A stretch of 64,000 nucleotides of DNA from Sophora flavescens (taxonomy: Eukaryota > Streptophyta > Magnoliopsida > Fabales > Fabaceae). A program made the translations under genes and the position numbers. Below are positions 11,799 to 23,777 of the stretch, piece by piece. Below the pieces are notes generated by a model. That model did not search any database. It was not told the origin of the DNA and saw nothing but the letters and a program-made list of their open reading frames with translations. The stretch lies in contig CM061068.1 in assembly GCA_030762895.1 (NCBI GenBank), positions 152,602,811-152,666,810 on the forward strand. The letters are read 5' to 3'. How positions within the stretch are numbered: the stretch's first letter is position 1; every line of letters begins with the position of its first letter.

Positions 11799-12535
11799 CA
11801 TGGCCGGCCCAAGGGGAAAGCTGGTAAAGCTACGGCTTTAGGTCTCCCAACTTTTTTTTTTCACTACCTATATTAATAATATTTTTATAAAAAAATTAAG
11901 AATAAGTTGAAAGCCATATTGTTTAAAGCTCTTCCTAGTGCAAGTAATTTAGCAAATGAAGGTAGTATAGATTGGAGAAATATTAGTAAAAAGTTGAAGA
12001 GTCGTGAGACAAGTAACGAGACAAGTAATGAGCACATTATTAACATTAGTTCATGGATTGATTTAGAAATGGGATTGTTAAAAAATAAAACAATTGACAA
12101 ACATGTTCAAGAACAAATAAATGGAGATCGGGGACATTGGAGAAATGTGCTATTCAGAATTATTGCTGTTGTTAAAGCTCTTGAAAACGCATATGTCGTT
12201 TATTAACGATTCATGTAACTGTTACTTTGGTAGAAAGAAGTTTTTCAAAACTAAAATTAATAAAATCTTATCTAAGATCGATAATGTCTCAACAAATATT
12301 AAGTGGACTAGCTTTATTATCGATTTAAAAAGAATTGCTAAATTGTTATAATAAAAAAAAGAATTATTAAATGAAATCGATTACAATAATTTAATAAATG
12401 CTTTTGCATCCTAAAAAACACGAAAGGTAAACTTTAAATAAAAATATAATAATTTTCATAAAATTTTATTATTTGCTTTAAAAGGCCTCATTTTAGAGTT
12501 CGTTTTAGGCTTCCATAAGTGTTAGACCGGCCCTG
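11799..12535 (+). mobile_element. internally deleted hAT element, copy 1
   Basis: Ends are ca(t/g)ggccggccc at 11799 and accggccctg at 12535, an inverted pair. The flanking 8-bp repeats are gtcggttg (11791-11798) and gtcggatg (12536-12543), matching at 7 of 8 bases, as expected for hAT. At 737 bp it keeps only the C-terminal transposase dimerisation region. Confidence 0.85.
11907..12350 (+). pseudogene. hAT transposase C-terminal fragment (copy 1)
   Basis: The frame from 11907 encodes IDWRNISKKLKS, SSWIDLEMGLL and HWRNVLFRI, as in the C-terminal region of ZMYM/TTF-type hAT transposases. Compared with copy 2, ten bases (around taa at 12203) are missing, shifting the frame just before the dimerisation motif. 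Its remains, RKKFFKTKINKILSK, appear in another frame. Not functional. Confidence 0.8.
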
Positions 12536-12860
12536 GTCGGATGGAGTGAGGGAATTATGCTTCACTAGTGTTTTAGAGTTTGGTAGTTTTTTTGAATTTG
12601 GATTTAATTCCTTAAAAACCAGGACAGGATTGAATTGAGCAAAACGTACTCCTATCTATCCCAATTTTGTGTTTAAATAATGCAACTCTGTCATACCTAG
12701 TACACTTATGAGTATGCTCGTTCCATAGAGGTGTTTTCTAAAAGAACTAGATAAATAATTGTTCGTTCTGTGCACTTAATATATTATATCAACATACTTT
12801 ATATCAAAGATTGATACATTAACCGTGAAGTGTTTCAAAAAAATTACGTTTAGTATTTAA

Positions 12861-13961
12861 TAGGGGTGGCAAATGGATGGATCGGATGGATTTTGATTCG
12901 GATTACAATGGATTGATTAAAAATAATCCATCAATCCATTTCAATCCACTAAAACTATATTATAAAAAATCAAATCCTATCACGATTCATTAAATAAAAA
13001 TCATCCAATCCATTCATTAACAACTTTCTTATGGATGGATATTCAATTCATTCATTAAAATTATTTTCAATGATTAAATAATGTTTATGAGTATTACAAA
13101 ATACTCTCTCTCATCCATCCACAAAATATTATTAAAAATTTAAAAAATTATAATTTTAAATATTCTCTCTCCTCTTGTCTCTCTTATGAGCGTGATTTTT
13201 TCAAATATTTATTACTGTAATATTTTGGTATTTATAATTTATTAAAATATGTTGTTATTCATTTATTATCATATCAGATCTTATTACATTATTCACAAAA
13301 AGAACACTTCGTTACACCCACACTAATACAATGTCGTCATGCGCTGCCGCAATGGTCATAATCCACCGTGCACGACGGCGTCTACTCCGATCCCATCTTC
13401 CCCCTCCTCAACAATATCGACATCAATGACTGCTTTTACAATGGCTTCGCCATCGACGCTTCGATAGTCTCCTCCGTCCCTCCGTCGAGCTCTTCCAGGT
13501 AGATCCTACATTTGCTGTCGTTGCCGTCGAAGACATTTTCCGACGGCCTGGCTTCACCTCCGATGCCGACTAGTTTGGCCAACCATGGTAATCAATTCAG
13601 AGTTTCAAACCCAACACGGTTTCTAGTTCCATTCGTGGTTCTCCCCTTTGTTATCATGGTAGCCCAATTCTGATTTTGATGGAGATTGATTCAGCTTGAA
13701 GGAAGAGTAGAGGGTACCTGTGATGATTCTGATGATGGAGTAGAATTTTTTTTTTGATCGATAAAAACTGATCCATTGTTTTTATAGAACTTGGTCCAAT
13801 GGATTTTAAAAAATGTTGGATGGGTCATAAACCATCCATTAAAAAGATAATCCAATCCAATCCAATCTATTTAAAATTTTTTTTAAATGAATGGATTGGA
13901 TGAATTTTCTTATGAATGACCTAGATGTATAATGAATCCATAGATAATTTTGCCAGCCCTA
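12861..13961. mobile_element. hAT-like element with gene-like core, copy 1
   Basis: Ends are taggggtggcaaa (12861) and ttttgccagcccta (13961). The flanking direct repeat is gtatttaa (12853-12860, 13962-13969). Because the element ends T...A, the match can be read as 8 to 10 bases. Eight bases with a TAGGG end fits hAT; a 9-10-bp reading would suggest a MULE. AT-rich subterminal runs of aatccat/atggatt surround a GC-rich core (13310-13730) unlike its surroundings, which looks like captured gene sequence. Source gene not recognised. Confidence 0.75.
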
Positions 13962-14401
13962 GTATTTAATATTTTACCAATATTTAAAAAAATAACTTTA
14001 AGAAACTAGCGACAAACCAAACGGCAGGGGCGGACCACACAGAAACTCATTTTAGGGCAAGTTTTTCATGATGTATTAACACAATGGCAGTTATGAACTG
14101 TTAAGAAAAAGATCCGAAAATTGAATTATCTTTGCTTAGATGCATAAAATGCAGGCTTGCCAAAACAGAGTTGCTAGTTGCTTAACAAAAGGTAATAGAA
14201 TAAAGAGAAGCAGAGGCAGAAACAGCAGTAAACATATCCAGATGAAGCCAGCCTACAAAACTGGATAACATCATGACATCTTTAACAAAAACCTACCATG
14301 CTTATACTCTTCAACTATCCAAACCAACTGTGATAACTTCAAATAAGCTCCCAAATTATGCTTGGGTTTTGATGAAAATAATAATAATACAAACTATGCT
14401 T

Positions 14402-16290
14402 TCAACTCTCAGTCTGCTCTCTCAGCCTCCGAATAGTGCTCCGGACAGTCACAGCACTGGCAGTACTGTCAACAATAAAATGCACAAAGCATATACTCAA
14501 CTAATATATGAAAGAAAATAATAAATGGAACCAAAAAAAAGGACTTGGGGAAGATTCTTACTTCAATGTGTAAGCACCTCCAGCTTTCACTTTTCCACAA
14601 TCTTTGCAGCCCCAAATACCCACAGCCTTCCTCTTGACAGCATACTGTATGAACAACATATCATCAATATGATCTTTAAACTACTGAATGAATTGAACTA
14701 TGAATATATTGCTGTAAAAGGAATTGCTGCTTATTGTAAAAAAAATTTACTGCGGTCATGCTAAAACTATGATTTTATTGTCAATTTGGAGCAACTGCTG
14801 ACATAGACAATTAACAGCCAAGCTATGTTAATTAATAATTAGTCTGGCTGCAATAACCAACAGCCAATAATTTTTCAGAGCATATAGTTCTGCATCAGTC
14901 TTTTTTAACTCCTGTATTGGTTTAACTATCATTAATAGGAGTGATGTTTATATGGACGAATTAATTTCCTTTTAATGATTTCGATGTGTTGTTCTCAAAT
15001 GTCCAATTTTTGTTTAATTGTTTAATTAATAAGTAGTTTTTTTATTTTTAGGATGAAAAAATATTTTTTTTTTCATAGTGGGATCACCCATGGGTTGACC
15101 CTAGCCCACTTGACCCTACAGGCTTTTATATTATGGGCTTTTTAGTGGGCATTTTAGTCCTGTGGTCTTTTTGGCCCTAGCCCATGTGGGTTAGGGCTAT
15201 ATGGGTTAGGCTAGCCCATTTGACAGCTCTAATCTTAGGCCCTAGTCAATAGTAATGATAACAATCATCAGACAGATAAAAGAATACCTTTCCACAGAAC
15301 TCGCAGAAGAATTTACTGTGCTGACTGACTTCCATCTTCTTAATTTGCTTCCTTAGACTAGCACCATATCGGGTGCCTGAAATTTAAGAGCAAATTTAGT
15401 ATAACACTCATGACAAATTAAAAACATAAGTATAACAAACACAACCACAAAAGGCAGTACATCCGAACAAAAATCAATAAATATATAAAACAACCACCAC
15501 ATGGTACTCAGGGATGAAATGAATCACTACTTGAAACATGAAACTTTCATCCTTTAACAAACAACAATGCCAAAATTAAAAAATCAGGAATTATCCAGCC
15601 ACCATTTTATACTCCACTCCCCAACAACTTAATGCATTTTGTTTGAAATCATCTTGAAATATTCTAACAAGAAAAATTGATTCAGCCATGCTTTAGAAAA
15701 CATAAGGCCCTGATTAGTTTGAGAAAATGTTTTCTATTTACATTAGCAATTGCAAATATGCCACGTTAACCTTATTTTAATCCTATTTTCTATTTTCAAA
15801 GGTATTTACATGAAACAATTTATTGAACGAAAACAAGGTGGCAGTTTAGAATTATTATTAATGAAAAAAATAGAAAAGTTTTCTTAATCCAAACACACCC
15901 TAAATTAAGAACCCTTCCTGAGAAATCTTTTTCCCCTACTATCCATTAAGTCATGCCATCCAAACATATCATTTTAATTCACATATAATAGTTCTGATAA
16001 AATTAAAAACGTTTTCTAAGCAGCCTCTTTCTCCTATTTCCTCTATCTAGCTACAACAAGCTCTTAATATAAAAGTGGAATTACCCAAAATAATGAAACC
16101 AGAGGTTTGACCACATACCGTATTTGCCGACAATACCGGCCTTCTTGGTTCTCTTAGTCTGCATAGGTTAAACGAAACCAAATGAGCAAGACAAGATCAC
16201 ATAAAAAAAACTATAAATAAATAATAATGCTCAAATCTGAAATCCTTAAAAATCTAGCAACCAAGAGCAAAGAAAGAGAGTGTGTACCAT
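14402..16290 (-). CDS. RPL37A: 60S ribosomal protein L37a (eL43), five exons, copy 1
   Basis: Component of the cytosolic large ribosomal subunit. The coding exons are 16290-16288 (ATG alone), 16158-16119, 15376-15288, 14644-14562 and 14465-14402, joined by GT-AG introns of 129, 742, 643 and 96 bp. They total 279 nt, giving 92 residues, the usual family length. The protein opens MTKRTKKAGIVGKYGTRYG and has the C2C2 zinc finger with cysteines at 39, 42, 57 and 60 (CEFC, CKDC). It ends RRLREQTES. The one-codon first exon fits the exon-1 split common in plant ribosomal protein genes. It is intact. The copy at 38890-40734 differs by one synonymous base and encodes the same protein. Confidence 0.97.
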
Positions 16291-16361
16291 TTTTGAAGGC
16301 TACGACGGAAGATGTGGCTCCCTGAACGTTTCGTGAGCGGCTGCAACGCGGATCTGGGGTT

Positions 16362-16450
16362 TTAGGGTTTCTGAAAGGAGGATTATAAGGGTACAATGCA
16401 GCAACAATGGGAATGGGGCAAGAGACTAGTAATGGGCCTCAGTGGCCCAT
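16362..16450 (-). promoter_or_regulatory. RPL37A: RPL37A promoter: telo-box, TATA-like, site II (copy 1)
   Basis: On the minus strand, an intact telo-box AAACCCTAA lies at 16370-16362, about 72 bases above the ATG. A TATA-like TTATAATCC lies near 16388. Paired site II motifs (TGGGCC / GGCCCA) lie at 16432-16450. Telo-box plus site II is the known signature of plant translation-machinery genes. Confidence 0.75.
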
Positions 16451-16502
16451 ACATGACTTTTTTTTTTTAATATAATGGCCCATACATGTTTATTTAAGCT
16501 TT

Positions 16503-16694
16503 TTTTTTGTTTCCGAGGTATCCTCAGTGCCAAACTGTGGAGACTGGTCCCTCGAGCCGGGCATGACCACAAGGGAAGCAAAGCTCTCCCTCAAGAGTTA
16601 TAGTGCTGCTGCATTCTCAGGATCAGGATTCGAACTCGAGACTTCTGGTTAAGTTGGAAGAGATCTGTGTCATCTCATCCAAGCGCTCTTGGGT
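16503..16694 (-). mobile_element. tRNA-derived SINE upstream of RPL37A (copy 1)
   Basis: On the minus strand it starts near 16694 with an A-box-like region (gcgcttggatgagatg). It has the Pol III B-box gttcgaatcc near 16632 and ends in an A tract (t-run 16503-16508 on plus). A perfect 17-bp direct repeat, atgtttatttaagcttt, flanks it at 16486-16502 and 16695-16711, proving target-primed retroposition. It is about 192 bp and is also in copy 2. It sits some 40 bases behind the site II motifs. Confidence 0.85.
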
Positions 16695-16711
16695 ATGTTT
16701 ATTTAAGCTTT

Positions 16712-17925
16712 ATGTAACTATACATAATTCTACATTTAACCTAAATATCACACTATTGTGAACATTTTCTTCGACATAATATTTATTTATTGGATTAAAG
16801 TAGTACGTGGCAAAACGGACCAACCCGCCCCGTCCCGTCGCCAACCCGCCTAAAACGGGGCAGGCGGGTTGAATTTTAAAGGTGGGTTGAAAATCACCCT
16901 CCGCCCCCATGCCTCCGGATCTGAAACGTTGACGCACAAGTCTTGATTGAATCTGTAATGGGTCGGAGCTGAACTGTCAATATGAACCAAACGAACAATA
17001 CAGCAAGACGGGAAACCATACGACGCCGCAACAAGACGACGAATAAAACACTGCCGCACGCAGACTATGAAAACACGGGAAAACACGGAAAAACACGAAA
17101 GAGAAATCAGATCTATGTGGAACAACCACTTTATTTAGATAAAAGGAGAAAAAAACAATGTAGAGGGGTGATTCCAGGTCAAAAGATGACCCAAAACCAC
17201 CCCTTCAGGTGGATAAGAAAAAAGGAAAAGAGGAGTAGAGAGAAGGTTGAGAGAGAGGCGGCTCTAGATTTTTTTTCAAACTACTATTTATGATAGAGTT
17301 TTGGGTTGATGGCTCATTGAAATTGGTTTTTTTTTTTAAACATTTTTGGGAGCAAATACAAAGAATTATTTTTGTAAGCTTATTAATATAAAATGCAAAA
17401 AATATTTTATAATTTTTTAAAAAAATTATGAGAATTTAAAATTTATGTTAATATTACTTAATATATTATATAAAAAATTATAACTATTATTTAATTATTA
17501 TCATTTCAATCAAGGTTGGACTATTGAACATTGAACCAGTGCCTTCACCGGTTCAATAACCGACCAGGTTTTAAAAACATTGCTAATCCTAATATACTAA
17601 TCATAACTTTATAATGGTTGTTGGGTCTTCTTTTTACTGTTTGCTTAGTTGTCAGCTTAACCGTGATTTGGGGGTTAAATTAGTTTTTATTGGTCATTTG
17701 TTGAAGATGATAGCTTAACCAGCCTATTAACCATTATTTCTTTCTTTGTAGGATAGACTTTATTTTCAGTCAAATAACCAAAGCTAACAAAATAGGAAGG
17801 GACGTAAAGCTTGAAGCTAAGATAGATACAGATAGGGGCGTAAAGCTTGAAGCCATAGGATAGAATGAAACTAATGCTAAGATAGATACAATACTATCTT
17901 CCATTTCTTTTTATTTTACATCAAA
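16712..17925. other. intergenic DNA with copy-1 deletion scar
   Basis: No gene is supported. At 16904-16910 (ccgcccccatgcc) about 1.98 kb present in copy 2 (41287-43265) is missing, with cccat shared at both edges. A short duplicated phrase, cgtaaagcttgaagc, occurs at 17804 and 17838. Confidence 0.6.
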
Positions 17926-20900
17926 ATGAAACCCTCTCCTCTTCGATCTCTCTTTCTCTCATTTCGTCCCCCTGCACTTTTCTTCTCCGGCTTGCCATTG
18001 ATGTCGGTGACTGATGGTGTGGGTGGCTGCCGGGAAGATCGCCGATGATGTCGATGGTGGAAGGGATCTGATGCGAATCTTTTATTGGGACACACACAAA
18101 GAAGCTAGAAGATTGTGACGAATAGGGCGGTTATCTGGTCGATGTTGGTGGGTATGTGATTTTGTCTATTTTCTCTTCCTCATTACTAAAGTTATGTTTT
18201 TTTTTTTTTTGAAATGGGTATGTGATTTTTTTCCTCCTCCTTTCCTTCAACCATGTTCCCATCATTTCTCCTCCTTCTACCCACGCTTCAATTTTCGCCA
18301 ATGGATGAAGTGTTCCCATATTTGTTTTGGTTTATACCCTTTAAACTTAAAGCAATTTATACTTCGAAATTTCTTTTTGGAATGTCATAGTTCAGCTCAT
18401 TTCAAATGTTTCTTTTAACTTTTACCTATTCATATATTTATGTTTACTTAGTGATGCTTTGACTGGTATACATATATTTATGCTTCATTCCCTTTTGCTT
18501 GGACTGATATAATAAATCTTATAAGAAACATAACTATGGATCTATTTCTTATAGGTTTATTTGCTATGATTGAGTAAAGGCTTCATGTCTTCCAGCTATT
18601 TGAATGAATGTTTAAGTGATATATTTGTTCTTCTTTTTGTACCATTTTATTGTATTTCCTATTTTCATGTTTATATTTCAGTCTTTAACTGAATTTAGTT
18701 CAAGTTGTAATGATTTTTTGTTTAATTTCTTTTGACATTTTGTACATTGTAGTACGATTCTCCCATTATGATTTATGCTCCAAACAGAAGCATAAGACTT
18801 TGGCATTGAAGCTCTGCTTGTGAAGACAAAAAATACTTTTTTGGTTTTATTTCCACTGGACCTTGGCATTCTGTAATTTGGTTCACTTCCAAATTCTATC
18901 TCAATAGAGTTGAGCACCAATTGCCCTTGCCTCCTATACAGTATGATGGTGCTCCAACCTATATGGTAATGACTTCATTAGTTGGTTTTGAACTTTAGCC
19001 ATACAATTGAACTTAGAGTTTTACCGAAGTGTATGAAATTGAATGCAAGCTTTTAAGCTCAATAAATTATTTTTGCTGCTCATAACACACGTTTCTTTCT
19101 TATCATTAGTCACATCTCTTATCCTCATACTTTTTCTATACACTTGTCACCATCTTTCTCTTCATTTTTTTCCCCTTCTTTCTCCCTTCTTTTCTCATTC
19201 ATGGAAACCAGAAGGACCAAGCTTCTCCCAACAAATTTTTGGTGCTTCCATCATATATTTTTTTGTGCTTCCCTTAAACATTGTATAAGTTAATTTCAAT
19301 ATGTTAAACACTACATACTAAGGTATAAGATGATGACTCATCTGAGAAGCAATTTTTACACCTGAAGAATGATGCTTAGACTTACCCCACCCCTGCCACT
19401 CTTTTTTTTTTTCTTTTTTCCTTTTTCTTTTTCTTTTGCAAAATATGATTTGTACTCTTTTGAGAACCTGAAAGTTATAAATGTAAAATTAAAATGTTAA
19501 ACTGTGTATATTAGTTGTTTTTAACCATTTCACAGTTCATGACAGATAGTATTGGAGTGACCGTTAATTGTGTATGTCGGAGATGATTATTGCTATTACA
19601 TCTATATTGGAAGAGCGCTTCTGTCACTTGTGTGGACGAGCGCTTCTGTCACTTGGGTGGACGAGCGCTTCTGTCAGTTGTGTGGACGAGTGCTTCTGTC
19701 ACTTTAGTGGACGAGCGCTTCTACTACATCATTTTATAGCAATGTTCTTATGTGGTTAGAATGTTAGTACGTATTGGATGATATTGCTATGGTTGTGTCA
19801 ACTTTGTTTTTTTGTGTCAGGAGTGACTACACTCTTGCATAAACCCTTTGTGACTTGCATACACTTTATCATAAACTCTTCAATTGGTATGTTTACATAT
19901 GTTCTAAGCCATGGAATTGGAATCATTTGACGATTCTGATTTCTCTTCAGATGAGAGTGTTGATTTTGACTCACCTGAAAAGCGATCACTAATGCCGAGG
20001 TTTGTGTGCAAAAACCAAGTAAGATTTAGATAGACTGCATCAATTTGTGCCATGATTTTGACTTGATCTTACAAGGTAGTTCCATTTGAGTTTCGGTGTT
20101 CACCTAAGTTGTTGTCTATTAGGATTGAAGGACAAACTCAACCTTCCCCCTTGACTAAGAAACATAAGTTCCATGTAAGCACTAACCTATTGGTTACTTT
20201 GCTGGATTTTTGGATTTCAAGTTCAAAATTTGAATTTTCTCAGGTACGATCTCGCATACCACAATGGATCATCATTGGTTTCATTCTATGGTTGTTTATT
20301 TTTATTTTATTTTTTTTCCTTTGATCAGGAGAGAGCCATGTGCAGGATCGTGATGATTTTATGGCTTTATTGTTTTAATAAACATGTGCAGGATGTAAGT
20401 GTCAACTTTTGTTATCCCTTTTTACATTATTGAAAAGCTTTTTTGTAGGGTGATGCAATGGTGGGGAAGAGATATATCTATTTGGCCAACTGATAGAGAG
20501 GGGTTGCCCAAGGTAATGGAAAGAGGATACGAGCACTATAAGTTTTGTCTTATGTTCTGTATTCGGTATTATAATTACTAACGCGAACATTTTCTGCTCA
20601 GTCTTCTTTGTTAAATAGACAAAGAAAATCGGTTCTTTATCCCCTTCTTCAACCATATGGCGTTAAAGCTTTCATGTTTTGGGATTTAAATATTATAAAA
20701 CTATGAGAATCTACAAGCCAAGGTTAGTTTGTCTTTTCCTTCATTTTTTCAACAGTTACATATACATATTTATTCTCTCAGTATTTCATTCTAAATATTT
20801 CTTCATCTTTTTTGATACACAAGTTCTATTTTGTACTAGGTCTTAAATTAAACAATGTAATTTTTGTGTGTGAATATGATGATGTGCCAAGGCAGAGACT

Positions 20901-22160
20901 TCGATTAAAAAATATTGGTGAGTCCATCTTCCACATTGATCTTACAATGGGCTCTATTTCGAAGTCTTTTTGATTGCATAGTTGATCCTTTCCTGTTTGC
21001 CTTTTTACTTGCATAGTAGATTCTTTCCTCATTGGTTTTCTTGGATATGAATTTAATGTGTTGTTTATTTTATTGCACCTTTTCACAGATTCATTTATGT
21101 TTCACATTTACTATATGGGCCTAATTTATCAGTATGGGTTTGGCATGACAATTTATTAATCTTTTACAACAATTAGTTGAGATACTTTGTAAGTTTCTTG
21201 CTGAAAGAGGTGATTGTTGTTCAAGTCTTGTATTTTTTATTCTTTTGATTTTTTTTTACTTATTTTCTTTTGCATATGACAGGGAGAAAAGCCTATTCGC
21301 TATTGGCTATCATCCTTGAAACAAACTTGAGTTTGAAGTTGTTCTAAAGGATGTTTAATCTAATAGGTAGTATAGAAATGACTAGCATATGGTTGTTGTG
21401 TTGTCCCTCCAAGTCAATTTTCATATATAATTGTTTCAAGAATTGAGACATGGTTCTTTGGCCACACCCTTTAGTTTTTTGTGTTATGTGGCACAATGAC
21501 AAAGTCTCATACACCAAACACCCATTTACACACTCTTCTCTGCATCTAACCATTACCCCATGTCACTGCCTATCATTTGCTAAGGTTTATTGTTCATTGC
21601 CTATCGTCCTCTAAGATTTATGGTGGTGATTGTATTCTATCATCATAGTAATGAATTTTTTCTCTTTTGGTTTTTATATAATCTTTCTTTGTGGTTCGTG
21701 CAGACTTTGCCTCCCCAAATCCTAGGATTGTTGTGATTCGATTGACTTGACAAGACTTGTGATGGCTCCTGTGAAAGGAAGCAACAAGAGAAGAAGGAAT
21801 AGAAGAATGTTTCTGTTGCTGCTTTTGGAACTCCAGAGAAAGAGGGGCCTTCGGATCGGGTGGGTGAGTTGTCAAAGTGGACGAATGGTATATTTTTCTT
21901 TGAGTTTTCACCTTATTCAATTCCTTTGATATTTTCTCTTTCGTTTTATGTCCGATGTTGCTTTTGCTGATGAATCTTGCTATGATGAATGCCTTTGGTT
22001 TTCATCTCTATTTTACAATATCTCAGTTTTTCTCCTTTTGCCTTCGAAATTGTATATTCATTGTGTATATTCACGCAAATGCATTTTGATAAATAAGCTA
22101 AAGATCCCTGATTTTACTTTCAATTTGCCTTTCTTTCTGATCGTGTTATCTTAACAATCA
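17926..22160 (+). other. candidate multi-exon gene of unrecognised family, or its relic (copy 1)
   Basis: I do not recognise the product. Best evidence is two phase-compatible exons. Exon A is 19911-20018 (36 codons, acidic, including SFDDSDFSSDESVDFDSPEK), with donor gtaag. Exon B is 20076-20174 (33 codons, including VVPFEFRCSPKLLSIRIEG), with donor gtaagc. Both frames stay open in copy 2 (46227-46334, 46392-46490). Further protein-like frames lie at about 18830-18966 (plus), 20840-20980 (including VCEYDDVPRQRLRLKNIGES) and 21795-21885 (including AAFGTPEKEGPSDRVGELSK), but I could not join them without stops. A possible first exon starts at the ATG near 17926. It could be a decayed gene or captured sequence inside the inverted minisatellite pair. 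Confidence 0.35.
19611..19730 (+). repeat. 25-bp minisatellite, five units, left arm (copy 1)
   Basis: Units begin at 19615, 19640, 19665, 19690 and 19715 with exact 25-base spacing. The consensus is gcgcttctgtcac then ttgtgtggacga. The innermost unit carries the variant actttagtgg and ends ctactacatc. The same array lies inverted at 23061-23178. Confidence 0.9.
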
Positions 22161-22436
22161 AAGAATGTTTAATCAGATTAGTATAATCAAACTTGAACTG
22201 GTGGGTGCATTGTATATAGTACATTGAAAATATTTTGTGAACAACCATTATCAGCAACTTCAGGATAATTTTGATTTTTATGGAATTGGATTCCCTGTAG
22301 TTGCTTATATTATGATTTGGACTTGTATCTTAAATACGTATATATATACGATCTTGGACACTAAAAGTGTGTTCATTTATCATTACTCCATATATATTCA
22401 GAGAAATGATAAGTTGACAATCCCAACTAATAACTG

Positions 22437-23060
22437 ACTAGTGGTGGCCCTGACTATGATTTGGTGGTGCGACCGCACAGAGCCCCATTTTTTCGAGGGC
22501 ACCGATTTTTTTTTTACTTGGTATATATATTAATGTATATATTAAAATAAAAAATATATAGTTAAATTGTTTACTTAAGGGCCCAATTGTCTTTTAAAAT
22601 TAAGGTTCAAAACTTAACACAAGTCGTATCTTATGGTAACTCTTTCCAATGTATTTCATTGATATGTGTATTTTAGTCTTTTGTTTCTTATATTGTGGAT
22701 CAGAGGAAGTATAATGCAGCCAATATAGTTGATTCAGTTCTAAAATTTTGATGTTGACTATATCAGGGAATAAAGGTTATATTAAAGTATTAAGAAAGAT
22801 AGACAAATAAGTTTTTATTTTTTTACCAAAATAAACTTATTTCATTTGAATAGCAATAATGTCAGCTATATATTGGGCAATATAATAAAAAATATGAAAA
22901 TAAGCAAGAGTGTAGCCACCATAGCAAGAGTGTGAAATAAATATCAATCATTTGAAATAAATTCATCGTGGACCAGATTGCATTAAATCATATTCAAGGT
23001 ATTAAAGATATATAGCCATCTACTTAGTTTTAAGGACGCATCTATACAAGATTTTATTCT
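22437..23060. other. AT-rich spacer, no gene seen
   Basis: Contains ggtggtgcgaccgcac and cttaagggcccaa phrases that may belong to a small repeat. About 120 bases just before it (about 22357-22465) are missing in copy 2. No coding evidence. Confidence 0.4.
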
Positions 23061-23178
23061 GCTCGTCCACTGATGTTGTAGAAGCGTCTGTCCACTAAAG
23101 TGACAGAAGCGCTCGTCCACACAAGTGACAGAAGCGCTCGTCCACACAAGTGACAGAAGCGCTCGTCCACACAAGTCT
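23061..23178 (-). repeat. 25-bp minisatellite, five units, right inverted arm (copy 1)
   Basis: Inverted complement of the left arm, with units at 23061, 23086, 23111, 23136 and 23161. The actttagtgg variant is again the inner one and is followed by ctacaacatc, so unit order as well as sequence is mirrored. The two arms enclose 3.3 kb. Confidence 0.9.
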
Positions 23179-23777
23179 TTGGACTTGCTAAGCCCCTAAG
23201 AGAAAATCTGTCCAATGACATGGCACTGTGGACGTCTACTGAATTTTAGTTAGGCATTATGGATGTATACTTGAGTTACTGAATTTTAGTTAGGCATTAT
23301 GGTTGTTTACCTTTGATATAGATTTCATTATTGTGACTTTTACTTTTTGAACGGGGTGATTTTACTCCAAGGTTTATGTTGATTTGATTAGCGCTTTCCA
23401 TTTGCATAAATTGTTTCAATTAATCGATGCAAGAGTTTGTTAATATTTTATTTCATATTTCTATATGAAGCATTATAAATTGCAAAAAAAAAAAAAAATT
23501 CAAGGATTTGAAGGGTCAGATTTTAAATTTGTAGAAAAGAAACTGAACTAACATGAAAAATACATAATCACTCAACTTTATGTTGGGACTTAAAGTTAGG
23601 AAGACGGGAAAATGGACTAAAAGTTAGAAAGAAGGGAAAAGGGAAATAAAATAAACATTTCATTATGTTGAGTACTATTTTATTCACTAAATTAAATTTC
23701 TCTAATTTGGGGTGTTTCCTAATTAACACATATATACTATTGAACTATTGAATATCGAAGAGGTGTGGTAACTTATT

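Noticed and set aside
18678..18920. Minus-strand frame of 80 codons in the unrecognised region
   Set aside because: The opposite strand gives an equally open frame, splice signals were not consistent, and copy 2 breaks the frame near its end, so the coding strand cannot be decided.
19611..19730. CRISPR array
   Set aside because: The units are contiguous 25-bp repeats without unique spacers, in a plant nuclear context.
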